56,045 nucleotides of DNA from Thermoplasmata archaeon (GCA_020054495.1 JAHWGK010000005.1:33098-89142); one strand, 5' to 3'; shown: positions 1 through 11,002, counted from the stretch's first letter. Notes: generated from the letters alone by a model not told the origin. Numbers and translations: made by a program.

Positions 1-606
1 GCGAAAAAATTATGGAAAATGTAAGTAGCGGATGCTATAAAAAGCTAGTGGGTGACACAAGAAATAACTGGGTGACAATGATGTTTACTACAAAAAACCG
101 TTATATGTGTTTTCGTAAACAGACTCATATAAATACATGTGTTGAAGGTTTTTATGAACTCGAACGGTTTGGGTTCGAGTTCGGTGATTTTGGTTTTGCA
201 GGAAATCATGTACACTTTCAGGTAAATGTTCCAAAAAAGTATTCAGTTGAGGTTGCTGAAATTATGCTTAAGTCATGGAGTTCAAAGTGGATGTTTGAAA
301 AACATCCTGGCTTCCGTAAAAGATATTCTCGAGGTAGCTTTTGGAGCGGTTATGAACATCATGCTTCTACAGGGCTGATTAATCTTGAGGAATCAAGTTG
401 TTATTTACGTGATCAGCAACAACACCACAAAGTGGTCGTTGTTGATGATGCTCAACAAAAATTAGACTTGTTTTTACCGCCGAGCGGGGATGCGGCATGA
501 CCGAAGCCACATAGTGGTGTAGGGCTTGCCGAGGAAGCGAAGGCGGAACAGGGGATCATAAGGGCACAGCCCTTATTTCACTTTAATCCAAAGCCAGCCC
601 TTTTTT
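1..606 (+). mobile_element. IS200/IS605-like insertion element, right end visible
   Basis: The element consists of a Y1 transposase gene followed by about 100 bases of unusually G+C-rich sequence. This tail includes a perfect 6-bp hairpin (AAGGGC-ACA-GCCCTT, 560-574) and a second AGCCCTT at about 595-601. IS200/IS605 elements end in such subterminal hairpins recognised by TnpA rather than in inverted repeats. The left end lies at or before the window start, and the exact right boundary is an estimate. No tnpB is present. Confidence 0.5.
12..500 (+). CDS. tnpA: IS200/IS605-family Y1 (HUH) transposase TnpA
   Basis: This is a single-strand DNA transposase that would cut and rejoin the element ends through a tyrosine intermediate. 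The HUH metal-binding motif is visible as HVH at residues 66-68. A candidate catalytic tyrosine is Tyr131 in CYLRDQQ, which matches the usual Y-x-x-x-Q context. At 162 aa it is close to the usual 130-160 aa. The family normally acts as a dimer with the HUH of one subunit and the Tyr of the other. It stands alone without tnpB, and a G+C-rich structured tail follows the stop. Homology assignment is by motif only; a REP-associated (RAYT) relative is the main alternative. Confidence 0.85.
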   Translation: MENVSSGCYKKLVGDTRNNWVTMMFTTKNRYMCFRKQTHINTCVEGFYELERFGFEFGDFGFAGNHVHFQVNVPKKYSVEVAEIMLKSWSSKWMFEKHPGFRKRYSRGSFWSGYEHHASTGLINLEESSCYLRDQQQHHKVVVVDDAQQKLDLFLPPSGDAA

Positions 607-955
607 CATTTTAATTTAATAAAAGATTTGAAGTATTTTGCACAAAACAATATTTTTTTTATAATTTTAACTACTTTGTACAATTTATTGATACCAACTA
701 TTAAACCTATAAAATTTATAATAAATATGCTGGGGTCTATTAAGGCAAAAAGAATGATAATTTCATCTCAAAATTTTCTATTCTTTTCTACCTCTGCCTA
801 ATTGACCCTTAATTTTTTATTTCAAATTTGATATCAGAATGTTGCCGTATCAGTTTTCTTATTAACAATTTGTTGTAAATTAACAGCTGTTAAGGATATC
901 TTTAAATTTAGTTAGTATATTATAATTTTGTATAATTAGTGGGAGGTAGAAAAAT
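607..955. other. AT-rich intergenic region with probable promoter for the next gene
   Basis: No gene is supported here. The stretch is very AT-rich. The last 40 bases contain TATA-like sequence (around 914-933) and a strong ribosome-binding site, GGGAGGTAG, just before the ATG at 956. The same ribosome-binding context precedes the other large exported-protein genes at 22223, 24369 and 26256. Confidence 0.4.
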
Positions 956-3346
956 ATGAAAAGAAAGATATTAGGAATTTTAGTTTGTACGCTATTGATG
1001 ATACTTAGTATCGTTCCGGTATTCAAATCGGATTTAAATGTAAGTGCGAAAATTATTACACCTGGAAAAACAGCTGAAAAAAATATTATTACTGATAGCA
1101 CTATTAAAATTAAGGGAAACCCTCAATTATTAAGCGATTCTTATGAAAAATATTCTGATACTCAAGGATCATATGAGGATCGTATATACGATATGATAAA
1201 TAAATTCTCAAATATTAGAGAGGGTCATTTGGATCAATATGAAAAAGATGATTATGATTTTATAAAATCAGATTATAATGCTGATAAATTGGAGTTTATT
1301 ATGAATAATGACAAATTATATTCTTTATCTAGTGAATATTTGATAAAAGGGTATGTAACAGATAAATCGAATAGTCAACCGATTGATGAAGCTCATATTA
1401 TAATACTTTGGAATGGTGATCGCTATTCTTTTGCAAGGGAATATACATATAGTAACTATGAGGGTTTCTATTCTATGAATGTTGAATTTGGAATTATATG
1501 GGGTGGCATTAGATTAGTTATCCGTGCTGGCGGCTATTTCAGTGAAGTTATGGATATTGCAGATTTTATTGAGAATTCTGGAGAGGGTGAGGAACTATGG
1601 TTTAACGCATCTTTAAATCTTGGGGCCCCTTCTGAAAACTCTGTTATTTGTGGGTATGTTACTGATATGGATACCAATGAACCTATTAAAAATGCTGAAG
1701 TGGACATCCATAGGTATGAGGATATGGTGGGATATACTGATTGGAATTATACCTATACTGATTCATCTGGATATTTCAGTATAAATGTAGCAGCAGGAGA
1801 AGAAGATTTGTTCATTCATTCAGATGATTATTATTATAATGAGATAGGTTTTATAGGATTTAATATTGAGGAATATGAATTATTATGGAAAAATGTATCA
1901 CTTATTTCACGACCTCCAGAAAATTCGGCTATAATTGGAGATATAACTGATGAGTTGACTAAAAATCCTATAGAAAATGCTATAATTCTATTAATCACTT
2001 TTTCACATCCCTTTATGTTTGATATAGATTGGACTGTAACTGATTCATCTGGACATTACCTTATAAATGTACCACCTGGTTATCCACCATATGCCCTTTT
2101 TTTATCCGAAGGATATTTCGATAATTATGCTTTTTTATATAAAAATATTGTAGAAGATGAAACTATTATAAAAGATATTTCTCTTTATCCATATCCTAAG
2201 GAAACTTCTGTTGTCTCTGGATATGTAACTGATGTAGTAACTAGTGACCCTATTGCAAATACTGAAATTTATGTACATTGGCATGATATGGAAAATCTCT
2301 ATTTTTATAGCAACTCTACTTACACTGATTCATCTGGTTTTTACAGTATGGATGTAGCCGCAGGAGAAATTAATATTATTTATTATGATTATGATAACAA
2401 ATATTTCAGAGAAAGTAGTGATTATTTTTACATAGGTGAATATGAGACGATATCAGTCGATATTTCACTTTACCCCTATCCTCCTGAAAATTCGATAGTG
2501 TGTGGTTATGTAACCGATGAAACAACTATTGATCCAATTTCAGGTGCAACTGTTCGACAATCTTGGAAAGATGATCAAAATCATTATTATTACAACTCCA
2601 CAAACACTGATCCATCTGGTTTTTACTGTATGAACGTAGCAGCAGGAAAATTTAAATTATATGCGTATGCTTATCAACATTTTTCATTTAATAGTGGAAA
2701 CTATAATTATGAAATCGGGGAATATGAGATCTTTTGGGTAAATATTTCATTGTCCCCGTATCCTCAAGAAAAATCAGTTGTATATGGCTATGTTACAGAT
2801 TCTTCAAATCATGAGCCTATAAAATACGCCATGATTGAGCTTTGGTGGAATGTAAACAGTGATAGTTATGGTAATTTTACATTTACTGACTCATCAGGTT
2901 TTTATAGCATTAATGTTCTCGCAGGAGAGATTCAATTGATATATTTTTACCCAGGATTTAATCCTGAAACTGTTGAATACAATATTGATGATTATGAAAC
3001 TTATTTGGTCAATGCTTCTATGGAACTATTCGAAATTCAAATAAGTAAACCAAAAAGGGGGCTTTATATTAATAACACAAGATTACTGCCTTTTCTATTA
3101 ATACCTACAACAATTGTGTTTGGAAGTATTGATGTTGAAGTTGATGGTCCTGATACCATGGATTTTGTACAATTCTATGTTGATGATAAACTTAAATACG
3201 AAGATTATTATAGTTGGGATCCGCCATATAATTGGTTTTGGGATGAAAAAGCATTTGGAAGATACAAAGTAACTGCTGTTTCCTTAACAAATACAATGTA
3301 CTGGAATATTGCATATGATGAAATCATGGTGTGGAAGTTCTTTTAA
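956..3346 (+). CDS. Secreted protein with tandem carboxypeptidase-regulatory-like repeats
   Basis: 796 aa with an N-terminal signal peptide (MKRKILGILVCTLLM then a hydrophobic stretch to about residue 24). From about residue 128 there are at least six repeats of roughly 90 aa. Each begins with a pattern like GYVTD...PI..A and contains TDSSGFYS(I/M)NVAAG. That pattern is typical of the carboxypeptidase regulatory-like (CarboxypepD_reg) beta-sandwich fold, which acts as an adhesive or stalk domain. The last ~110 aa form a different domain rich in Trp and Tyr. No catalytic motif is seen, so a cell-surface structural or binding role is inferred. Its signal peptide is nearly identical to that of the 1031-aa protein at 26256, so the two share a secretion leader. 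It is preceded by a canonical GGGAGGT ribosome-binding site. Confidence 0.8.
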   Translation: MKRKILGILVCTLLMILSIVPVFKSDLNVSAKIITPGKTAEKNIITDSTIKIKGNPQLLSDSYEKYSDTQGSYEDRIYDMINKFSNIREGHLDQYEKDDYDFIKSDYNADKLEFIMNNDKLYSLSSEYLIKGYVTDKSNSQPIDEAHIIILWNGDRYSFAREYTYSNYEGFYSMNVEFGIIWGGIRLVIRAGGYFSEVMDIADFIENSGEGEELWFNASLNLGAPSENSVICGYVTDMDTNEPIKNAEVDIHRYEDMVGYTDWNYTYTDSSGYFSINVAAGEEDLFIHSDDYYYNEIGFIGFNIEEYELLWKNVSLISRPPENSAIIGDITDELTKNPIENAIILLITFSHPFMFDIDWTVTDSSGHYLINVPPGYPPYALFLSEGYFDNYAFLYKNIVEDETIIKDISLYPYPKETSVVSGYVTDVVTSDPIANTEIYVHWHDMENLYFYSNSTYTDSSGFYSMDVAAGEINIIYYDYDNKYFRESSDYFYIGEYETISVDISLYPYPPENSIVCGYVTDETTIDPISGATVRQSWKDDQNHYYYNSTNTDPSGFYCMNVAAGKFKLYAYAYQHFSFNSGNYNYEIGEYEIFWVNISLSPYPQEKSVVYGYVTDSSNHEPIKYAMIELWWNVNSDSYGNFTFTDSSGFYSINVLAGEIQLIYFYPGFNPETVEYNIDDYETYLVNASMELFEIQISKPKRGLYINNTRLLPFLLIPTTIVFGSIDVEVDGPDTMDFVQFYVDDKLKYEDYYSWDPPYNWFWDEKAFGRYKVTAVSLTNTMYWNIAYDEIMVWKFF

Positions 3347-3376
3347 AACTCTTTTTTTCTTTATATATTTTTTTCA
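3347..3376 (+). terminator. Probable oligo-T terminator
   Basis: Runs of T follow directly after the stop of the exported repeat protein (two stretches of seven T). Archaeal RNA polymerase terminates at such T-tracts without needing a hairpin. Position only; not proven. Confidence 0.4.
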
Positions 3377-3397
3377 AATTCTTAAAAGTACCTATGC

Positions 3398-4468
<1,071 letters not shown>

Positions 4469-5737
4469 CTAACAAATATTAATATTATTTATAATACTTC
4501 CGACTAGATATGTCGAGGCTGCATCTGTTACACCAACTGGTATAAAATTCCCGATATCTGCTTTTTGTTTCAACACAATGGGTTTGTAGTTTTCTGTTCT
4601 TCCAACAAAAGTGTTGTTTTTACCTTTTTCAGTTATCAGAGCATTGTATTTTTTTCCAACATGCCTAAGATTATTTTCCTGTGAAATTGTGCTACATAAT
4701 TCAGTTAATATTTTTGACCGCTTTTTTGCAACCTCTGTTTTTATCCGTCCTTTCATGGTTTTTGCTTTTGTTTGTGGCCGTGCAGAATACCGTGTAATAT
4801 TTGTAATATCTGGTTTAAATCTATTTAGCAAATCAATGGTGTGTTGGAATTGCTCATCTGTTTCAGTTGGAAAACCAACGATTACATCAGTTGAAATTGT
4901 AATATTTGGGTAATTTTTTCTAAAAATTTTGATAATTTCTAAAAATTCATCAACAGTATATTTCCTATTCATCTTTTTTAATACTTCATTGTCTCCTGAT
5001 TGAACGGGTATATGTAAAAACTTGTAAATTTTTAAATTTTCAAAACCTGTGATAATCGAATCAATATTTTTCAAGACAGTATAAGGGTTCATCATTCCAA
5101 CTCTAACTCTGTATTCTCCCTTTATTTTGTTAAAATTCATGAGCAGTTCACCAAGGTTACGTCCACAATCTAAGCCATATGAGCTAGTATCTTGAGCAGT
5201 GAGCTGTATCTCTTTGCAACCTTGTTTTATTGCGCAACAAACATCTTGAATTATTTCACCCATCGGATAACTTTTCAGCTTACCTCGTGCTAGAGATGTA
5301 ATGCAGTAAGAGCATGTAAACATGCATCCTTCAGCAATTGATATTGGTGCAATTGTGTTTTCATAATATTTTGAAAACAATGTTTTGTTTTTATCAGTAA
5401 AAGATGTTTCTTCATCTTCAATAACGTCTAATATATGATGAGAATATTGAGGGGGCAAGAGTTTTGCATCTGGTAATACTGACCTAATTAAATCAGTTTG
5501 AATAGATGCCATACATCCAGCAACAATGATTTTTTTACCTGTTTTTCGAAAAACCCTCAAACGTGATAACATCCGTTGCTCAGTTGTATCAATCACAGTA
5601 CAAGTGAGTAGAACTATTAAATCAGCATCGTTTATTTTTTCAACAATTACATAGCTGTTTTCTTTTAAAATGCCTAATATTAAACTAGCATCACTCTTAT
5701 TAGCTGTACAGCCATAAACCTCTAAATAGACCTTCAT
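4469..5737 (-). CDS. tRNA threonylcarbamoyladenosine (t6A37) methylthiotransferase, archaeal e-MtaB type
   Basis: A radical SAM enzyme that adds a methylthio group to t6A37 of ANN-decoding tRNAs, giving ms2t6A. Domains in order: an N-terminal MTTase domain with cluster cysteines (VYGCTANKSD, LTCTV, VAGCMA), the radical SAM core with CMFTCSYC at about residue 138, and a C-terminal TRAM-like domain from about residue 355. At 422 aa it has the normal length of the CDKAL1/MtaB-like archaeal family. It lies 26 bases after lysS and 12 bases before gapA, so it is cotranscribed. Assignment to the t6A rather than the i6A (MiaB) branch rests on archaeal context and length. Confidence 0.9.
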   Translation of the reverse strand: MKVYLEVYGCTANKSDASLILGILKENSYVIVEKINDADLIVLLTCTVIDTTEQRMLSRLRVFRKTGKKIIVAGCMASIQTDLIRSVLPDAKLLPPQYSHHILDVIEDEETSFTDKNKTLFSKYYENTIAPISIAEGCMFTCSYCITSLARGKLKSYPMGEIIQDVCCAIKQGCKEIQLTAQDTSSYGLDCGRNLGELLMNFNKIKGEYRVRVGMMNPYTVLKNIDSIITGFENLKIYKFLHIPVQSGDNEVLKKMNRKYTVDEFLEIIKIFRKNYPNITISTDVIVGFPTETDEQFQHTIDLLNRFKPDITNITRYSARPQTKAKTMKGRIKTEVAKKRSKILTELCSTISQENNLRHVGKKYNALITEKGKNNTFVGRTENYKPIVLKQKADIGNFIPVGVTDAASTYLVGSIINNINIC

Positions 5738-5763
5738 GATTAAAACTGCTAAGAGAAAACTTC

Positions 5764-7314
5764 CTATATAACTGCTTCTTCAATTCTTTCTAATACAAAA
5801 TCCTTATTTAAATTTGATAAAAAATAACCAGCACGTGGTCCTTTTTCTTGTCCAAGAATTATCTGATAAATTGTTTTAAATGCTGTTTTTATTGGTATTT
5901 TTTCTTTTTCTGACGAATCATAGATTATTTTATGTATATCTTCAGCCTCCCAGTCTACGGAAGACAATTTCCCTGTAAGAGCTAAAAGGAATTTTTTCTG
6001 CTCTTTAGCAAGATCAACTTTTGGAAGTTTCTTTTTTACTTCAAATTTTACTATATCTGGGGCAAAATTATCTAACCAGTATCTTGCGTGTTCTGCTCTT
6101 TGCTTTAAATGATTCTCGTCGTCCTTACTCAAATCCTTTGGGATTTGCTTTGTTCTTAAAAGAATTTTTTTCACTTCATCCCAACTTTCTCCAATCTGAA
6201 TAAGTGTAACCAAATGTCGATATGGAAGTTGATATGGTATTGTTTTAGGATAATTACGCAGCTGTGAAAGCTCATAGGTTTTCTTTAGATCTTTCATTCC
6301 TTTCGTTGCTTCTTCTTTTCCAAAGTATACTCTTTCTTCTTTATCATATTCGTCTACTAAATTAAGAAGGCCAAGACCAGAATCAAATACAAGATGTTTA
6401 CCAGGTTGATTGTTCATCAGCAAAAATCTAAGTACCTCTGGAGGGGTCATAGCAAGCATTTCTCCAGCACTTAATGCTGTACCTTTAGAGCTATGCATTG
6501 CTCCTTCCCCCTTCAGCATTATAAACTCATAAACTGTGTATTTTGGTGCAGGATATCCATATATTTCTTCTACTATTTTTTCACCGGTATCTCTTGCTCC
6601 TCCAACTGTTCCAAGATCTTTACCAAAAGGTTCAAAGGTCACTCCAAGCATTTTCCATCGTGCTGGCCAATCAACTCGCCATGGAAGTTTTCCAACACCT
6701 CCTTTCGTTATATCTACTTCTCCTTCGTAACCACAGTCACATTTATATTCAATAATTGGGTAGTCGTAAAGAACTGCTTTTGCAGCAGTTAATTTCTTAC
6801 ATTTCTCACATCTAACATTAAACGGGATCCAACCTTTTGGAAGCTGTCTTTTTGATATTTTTTGTATGATTTCTTTTATTTTATCAGTGTTTTCCAATGC
6901 TATCTGAATTGCTTGGTTGTAATCTCCATTTTTATACATCTCATTAGCTCTATAGACATGAGGCTTTACACCAATTTCTTTCAAAGAATTTAAAAACGAG
7001 ACTAGGTAGTGATCAGCATAACTCTTGTGTTTTCCGCATGGACATGGAATATCAGAAATTGGCATTCCAACATATTTTTCATAGGATTTGGGAAGATAAG
7101 GATAGACTTTTCTTAAGGGATCATAGTCATCAGCTACATAGGTAAGCTCTCCATCTCCACCCTTGTCAATCAGACATCTATATACTGCATCTGTTGTTAA
7201 TATCTCACGCATGTTACCAATATGAATTGGGCCAGATGGAGTTATACCTGTAGCAAGAACATGCTTTTTTTCTTCTTTTAGTAATTCATCAGCTAAAACA
7301 TCTGCCCAATGCAT
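5764..7314 (-). CDS. lysS: Lysyl-tRNA synthetase, class I
   Basis: Charges tRNA-Lys with lysine. It is a class I type, found in most Euryarchaeota and a few bacteria, and unrelated to the class II enzyme. The HIGH signature is HIGN at residues 31-34 (preceded by GITPSGPI). The KMSKS counterpart is MHSSKGTAL near residue 275. A zinc-binding region with CPCGKH and CEKCKK...CDCGYEG is visible. At 516 aa it is typical for the family. It sits between the GfcR-like regulator (26 bases upstream) and the methylthiotransferase. The combination with gapA is a housekeeping operon rather than a pathway. The stop is TAG. Confidence 0.96.
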   Translation of the reverse strand: MHWADVLADELLKEEKKHVLATGITPSGPIHIGNMREILTTDAVYRCLIDKGGDGELTYVADDYDPLRKVYPYLPKSYEKYVGMPISDIPCPCGKHKSYADHYLVSFLNSLKEIGVKPHVYRANEMYKNGDYNQAIQIALENTDKIKEIIQKISKRQLPKGWIPFNVRCEKCKKLTAAKAVLYDYPIIEYKCDCGYEGEVDITKGGVGKLPWRVDWPARWKMLGVTFEPFGKDLGTVGGARDTGEKIVEEIYGYPAPKYTVYEFIMLKGEGAMHSSKGTALSAGEMLAMTPPEVLRFLLMNNQPGKHLVFDSGLGLLNLVDEYDKEERVYFGKEEATKGMKDLKKTYELSQLRNYPKTIPYQLPYRHLVTLIQIGESWDEVKKILLRTKQIPKDLSKDDENHLKQRAEHARYWLDNFAPDIVKFEVKKKLPKVDLAKEQKKFLLALTGKLSSVDWEAEDIHKIIYDSSEKEKIPIKTAFKTIYQIILGQEKGPRAGYFLSNLNKDFVLERIEEAVI

Positions 7315-7340
7315 TATCGATTCCTCAGTAAAATAATGGA

Positions 7341-7910
7341 TTAAATCACTCTTGCTCTTATAAGAGCACGAAGTGGAACACCATCGATACTGTTTTGAGC
7401 TCGCTTATTTAGCATTGCTAAACATAAAACAGGTTTTCCCTTTTCAGCTTTTATTGCTTTTATTGCGCTTTTAAATGTAACACCAGTTCCAACTACATCA
7501 TCCAAAATAACAACATTTTTCCCTTTTACACTAGCATAATTTGATGAAAAAACACCAGATTTCTGATAATACGGCCTGAAAATAGCCATCTCTACACCTA
7601 ATTTATCAGCAACAAATGTAGCGTATGGAATGCCATTTAATGCAATACCGACAACAGTGCTAATCTCTTCACATTCTTCAAGTATGATATCACATAAAGC
7701 ATCTGAAATAAATCCCATCCTGGAAGGATATACTCCAACAGAACGCCAACCGATTTTGAGATCTCCACTTGGTTTCTTGTTTTTTCCCTTACTTAAAAAC
7801 CATGATGCGGTTTCTTTTGATACATTAAGCTCATCAGCTATTTCATGTTCTGTAAGTCCACTCTCTTTATATTTCAATGCTTTTTTTATGAGCGACTCTA
7901 TTTCCTTCAT
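7341..7910 (-). CDS. gfcR: HTH-phosphoribosyltransferase regulator, GfcR/PyrE2-like
   Basis: 189 aa. Residues about 1-45 form a helix-turn-helix (HEIADELNVSKETASWFLS). The rest is a type I phosphoribosyltransferase fold with the PRPP motif VVILDDVVGTGVTF at about 130-143. This architecture was once called orotate phosphoribosyltransferase-like. In Haloferax volcanii the family member GfcR is a DNA-binding sugar-responsive activator of glycolytic genes, including the bacterial-type GAPDH. Here it is the first gene of an operon that ends in a bacterial-type gapA, which fits such a role. A true orotate phosphoribosyltransferase activity is the alternative. The start is set by the ribosome-binding site GAGGGTG before the ATG. 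Confidence 0.82.
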   Translation of the reverse strand: MKEIESLIKKALKYKESGLTEHEIADELNVSKETASWFLSKGKNKKPSGDLKIGWRSVGVYPSRMGFISDALCDIILEECEEISTVVGIALNGIPYATFVADKLGVEMAIFRPYYQKSGVFSSNYASVKGKNVVILDDVVGTGVTFKSAIKAIKAEKGKPVLCLAMLNKRAQNSIDGVPLRALIRARVI

Positions 7911-7933
7911 ATAATTACACCCTCAAAACTACG

Positions 7934-7944
7934 AATATAAAATC
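7934..7944 (-). promoter_or_regulatory. TATA box for the gfcR-lysS-gapA operon
   Basis: On the minus strand GATTTTATATT lies about 25 bases before a likely start site, leaving a short leader with GAGGGTG before gfcR. Archaeal TATA boxes sit about 26 bases from the start site. Inferred by sequence alone. Confidence 0.4.
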
Positions 7945-8053
7945 AATATTTAGATGTTTGCTTGGATATCTGATTGCATATAATATTTGACAGTAAAACT
8001 AAAATATCATAATAGTATGTAGTATTATACAAATTGTGAGTTAGTGAGTGGTT

Positions 8054-8221
8054 ATGGCTAAACAAAAAAAAGGCGAAGGTTTTCACTCTGCAGCAGGGCT
8101 TATTAGATACTTTGATGCTGAAGAAAAAACCTCACTTAGGATACCTCCATGGTTTGTAGCAACAATGTGCGTTGCTACAATAGTAATAATAACAGCAGTT
8201 AACATAATTTTTAAAGTTTAA
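8054..8221 (+). CDS. Preprotein translocase subunit Sec61beta (SecG homologue)
   Basis: A 55-aa tail-anchored protein. It starts MAKQKKGEGFHSAAGLIRYF, continues with DAEEKTSLRIPPW, and ends in one membrane helix (VATMCVATIVIITAVNIIF). The charged N-terminus, the G-L-x-R-Y-F-(D/E) motif and a single C-terminal helix are diagnostic of archaeal Sec61beta. This is the small accessory subunit of the SecYE channel in the cytoplasmic membrane. It has GTGAGTGG before the ATG. It converges on alaS, whose stop lies 17 bases downstream on the other strand. Confidence 0.93.
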   Translation: MAKQKKGEGFHSAAGLIRYFDAEEKTSLRIPPWFVATMCVATIVIITAVNIIFKV

Positions 8222-8238
8222 ACTATAAATAACAGAGA

Positions 8239-10968
8239 TTATTTTTTTCCTAATTTCTTTATTGTAAGTTGTTTAGCTAATTTTAAAGCTTCTTCAATTT
8301 TACTCTTGTCTGGCCCGCCACATTGAGTCATCTTTGGTTTACCACCACCACTTCCACCTGTTATTTTGCCAATTTCAGGTGCGATTTCTCTTAAATCAAT
8401 GTTTACATTTAAAGAAGCTGAAGATGTAATCTTCTTTCCATCGTAGATGTGCGCAACATAATTTGGTTCTCTTGTTATTGTGCCTGCTGTCGTTGTTGAC
8501 TCATAATCGGATATCTCTGCAATGACTTTTATCTCTGTTCCAGGTATTATCTCAGCTTTGTCAATTAACTTATTAATTTCATCTGAAGTAACTTTCTTTT
8601 TATCTTTCTGTGTTTTCTTCCAGTCCTCAAAAAGATTTTTACTAGCTTCTTTTAAATTCTTTACAGCTTTTTTCCCCTTGATTTTTGATTCATCTAAAAA
8701 TCGTTTTATTGTTTTATCTAGTTGATCAATTGACACTGAGAATATTTTTGAAACTTCTTTTAACTGCTCAGAAATATTATTTTTTTCTTTAATTTCATAA
8801 GCCTCACTAATGATATTTACAACCTGGTCATAGATATCATTTTCTTCTTTTTGATATGCATCCGCCATTTTTCCAGCTGCAAAAACAACTCGATTTACAC
8901 CATCTTGTATGCGCTCTGTTTTAATTATCCTAATTTTTTCTACTTCGCTTGTATTATTAAGATGCATTCCACCGCATGCTTCAACATCTATACCATGTAT
9001 GTTAAGTACTCTAATGGAATTTCCAGGTGGGACTCCTCCTTGATATAATCGAAAACCATGTGTTTTCTCTGCACTGTTTCTATCCATGATTTTTTTCTCT
9101 ACAGACACTGTTTGTTTGATAAATTGATTTACCAATTCTTCAATTTCGTCTTCTTCTGAGTCTGAAATAGATTTATAATGTGCAAAATCAAATCGCGCAT
9201 TGTTTAAACCCAGCTGTGAACCAGCCTGCCAAATATGTTCACCCAATAATTGCCTTAACGCGCCGTTTACTAAATGTGTTCCAGTATGATGTTTCATTAA
9301 TGTATAACGATGTTTCCAGTCGATTTCACCATGAACCAAATCACCGACATTTAAATCACCATCTATAACATGAATTATTGAATTACCCTCTTTTGTGACA
9401 TTTTTAACAGAAATTTCCGCTCCTTTTTTTGACAGAGTTCCTATATCTGCTGGTTGGCCTCCACCTTCAGGATAGAATGCAGTTTGATCAATAATGACTT
9501 CAGTTCCATTATTTATCTTGTTTTTCCACAAAACCTTAGCATCAAACTCTCTGATGTAATGATCCTTATAGTAAAGCTGCTCTGTAGAGGGAAGATCTAA
9601 CCTAATTCCTTGCTCTGCTTCCTCTTTTTTTTCATGTGAATGCAATTCTGCAACCATTGATTCAAAATTCTCTGGTATTTTTACTTTCACTCCTTGGCTT
9701 TTTGCAATATTTTTTACTATATCTGGAGGCATACCATGAGTGTCGTACAAAGCAATAAGTTGGTTTTCATCGATAGTTTCTTTTTCTTTTAGAATTCTGT
9801 TTATTAGACTTTCGCCTTTGGTAAGAGTCTCTGAAAACCTTTTTGTTTCAATATCTAAAATTTCACTAATCTGTTTCTTTCTCAATTTTAAAGAGGAAAA
9901 ATCTTTTTCAAGGAGATCAAGTTGTGTCTCTACTAGCTCACGGAGCGATGCTTCTAGTTTTATTTTTTCAATAAATCTAAGTGATCTTCGAATAATAAGC
10001 CTTGCAAGATAACCTGCCTTAACATTTGATGGAATAATCCCATCGCCAAGCATGAATGCTAGGCATTTTGTGTGGTCTGCAAGTGAATAAATACTGATCA
10101 TATCAGAATTGTTTTTTGCGTTTTCCTTCAACCAGTTTACCATTTCAGGGAAAACTGTTTCATAAACGGTTCTGGTCCCCTGTGTACACCATGCTATTCT
10201 TTCGAGTCCATAGCCCGTATCAACAATATTTAATGGATTAGGGGAGTATTTTTTATCATTGATTTCAAATTTGCCGTTATCATCTTCTTTCATGTTCATA
10301 AAAACTAGAGTTGCTATTTCCAGCCCATCTACAAGCACCTCAAGGCAAGGACCTGCATTTCCTCCTCCAAACCAAAGCTCTTCTTTGTAATTAATTGCTT
10401 CTCTTGGAATTCCAATATTTTTTACAAAATATTCATCACAGAGTCTCGCTGTTTCTTCTTTGAAATATATTTCATCTATATTTTTGTTAAACGCATGATG
10501 CCCCATCATCTCAAATATGGTTAAATGACGACCACTAACGCCTACTTCTTCAAGATCATTAAGTCTAATACATGGTTGTGAGATAACCAAAGGATTTGCA
10601 GGAGGCGGCACTTCTCCAGAAGTTGCATGTGGTTGAAAATCTGCAATAGATGCAATTGTTAGATAAATATCTGAACGCCATCGTGCAACAACAGGACAAC
10701 GTTCTCCAGTTTCAGGATACGAAAGTCTCGAATGTCCATTTCGTTCAAAAAAGGATAAAAAACTTTCTCGCACTTCAGATAAAGAAAGCGGTTTTTTTCC
10801 CACAGGTTTTCCAATGAAGCTAAATTTAACGCAAGGTTGATCTCCACAAAGTTTTGAGCTTTTGTCTAAGGTCCAGAAATAAGCTCCGCAGGATAGGCAT
10901 TTCTTCCTAACAAACCCATTTTTATGAAAGAATTTTAAATCGCACTCTTTTTGAAGAAATAAATCCAT
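8239..10968 (-). CDS. alaS: Alanyl-tRNA synthetase, archaeal type
   Basis: Charges tRNA-Ala and edits mischarged Ser and Gly. 909 aa, normal for the archaeal form. The N-terminus carries an archaeal zinc-binding extension (KKCLSCGAYFW...CGDQPC). The class II catalytic core includes RWRSDIYLTIASIADFQPHAT and MMGHHAFNK. The editing domain has HTGTHLVNGALRQ and the zinc motif CGGMH. The C-terminal oligomerisation (C-Ala/DHHA1) domain ends with GGSGGGKPKMTQCGG. Every expected element is present, so the gene looks intact. It is divergent from the membrane protein at 11038. Confidence 0.97.
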   Translation of the reverse strand: MDLFLQKECDLKFFHKNGFVRKKCLSCGAYFWTLDKSSKLCGDQPCVKFSFIGKPVGKKPLSLSEVRESFLSFFERNGHSRLSYPETGERCPVVARWRSDIYLTIASIADFQPHATSGEVPPPANPLVISQPCIRLNDLEEVGVSGRHLTIFEMMGHHAFNKNIDEIYFKEETARLCDEYFVKNIGIPREAINYKEELWFGGGNAGPCLEVLVDGLEIATLVFMNMKEDDNGKFEINDKKYSPNPLNIVDTGYGLERIAWCTQGTRTVYETVFPEMVNWLKENAKNNSDMISIYSLADHTKCLAFMLGDGIIPSNVKAGYLARLIIRRSLRFIEKIKLEASLRELVETQLDLLEKDFSSLKLRKKQISEILDIETKRFSETLTKGESLINRILKEKETIDENQLIALYDTHGMPPDIVKNIAKSQGVKVKIPENFESMVAELHSHEKKEEAEQGIRLDLPSTEQLYYKDHYIREFDAKVLWKNKINNGTEVIIDQTAFYPEGGGQPADIGTLSKKGAEISVKNVTKEGNSIIHVIDGDLNVGDLVHGEIDWKHRYTLMKHHTGTHLVNGALRQLLGEHIWQAGSQLGLNNARFDFAHYKSISDSEEDEIEELVNQFIKQTVSVEKKIMDRNSAEKTHGFRLYQGGVPPGNSIRVLNIHGIDVEACGGMHLNNTSEVEKIRIIKTERIQDGVNRVVFAAGKMADAYQKEENDIYDQVVNIISEAYEIKEKNNISEQLKEVSKIFSVSIDQLDKTIKRFLDESKIKGKKAVKNLKEASKNLFEDWKKTQKDKKKVTSDEINKLIDKAEIIPGTEIKVIAEISDYESTTTAGTITREPNYVAHIYDGKKITSSASLNVNIDLREIAPEIGKITGGSGGGKPKMTQCGGPDKSKIEEALKLAKQLTIKKLGKK

Positions 10969-11002
10969 CTCATATCACTATTGCCAACCGAAATATAAAG
11001 AA

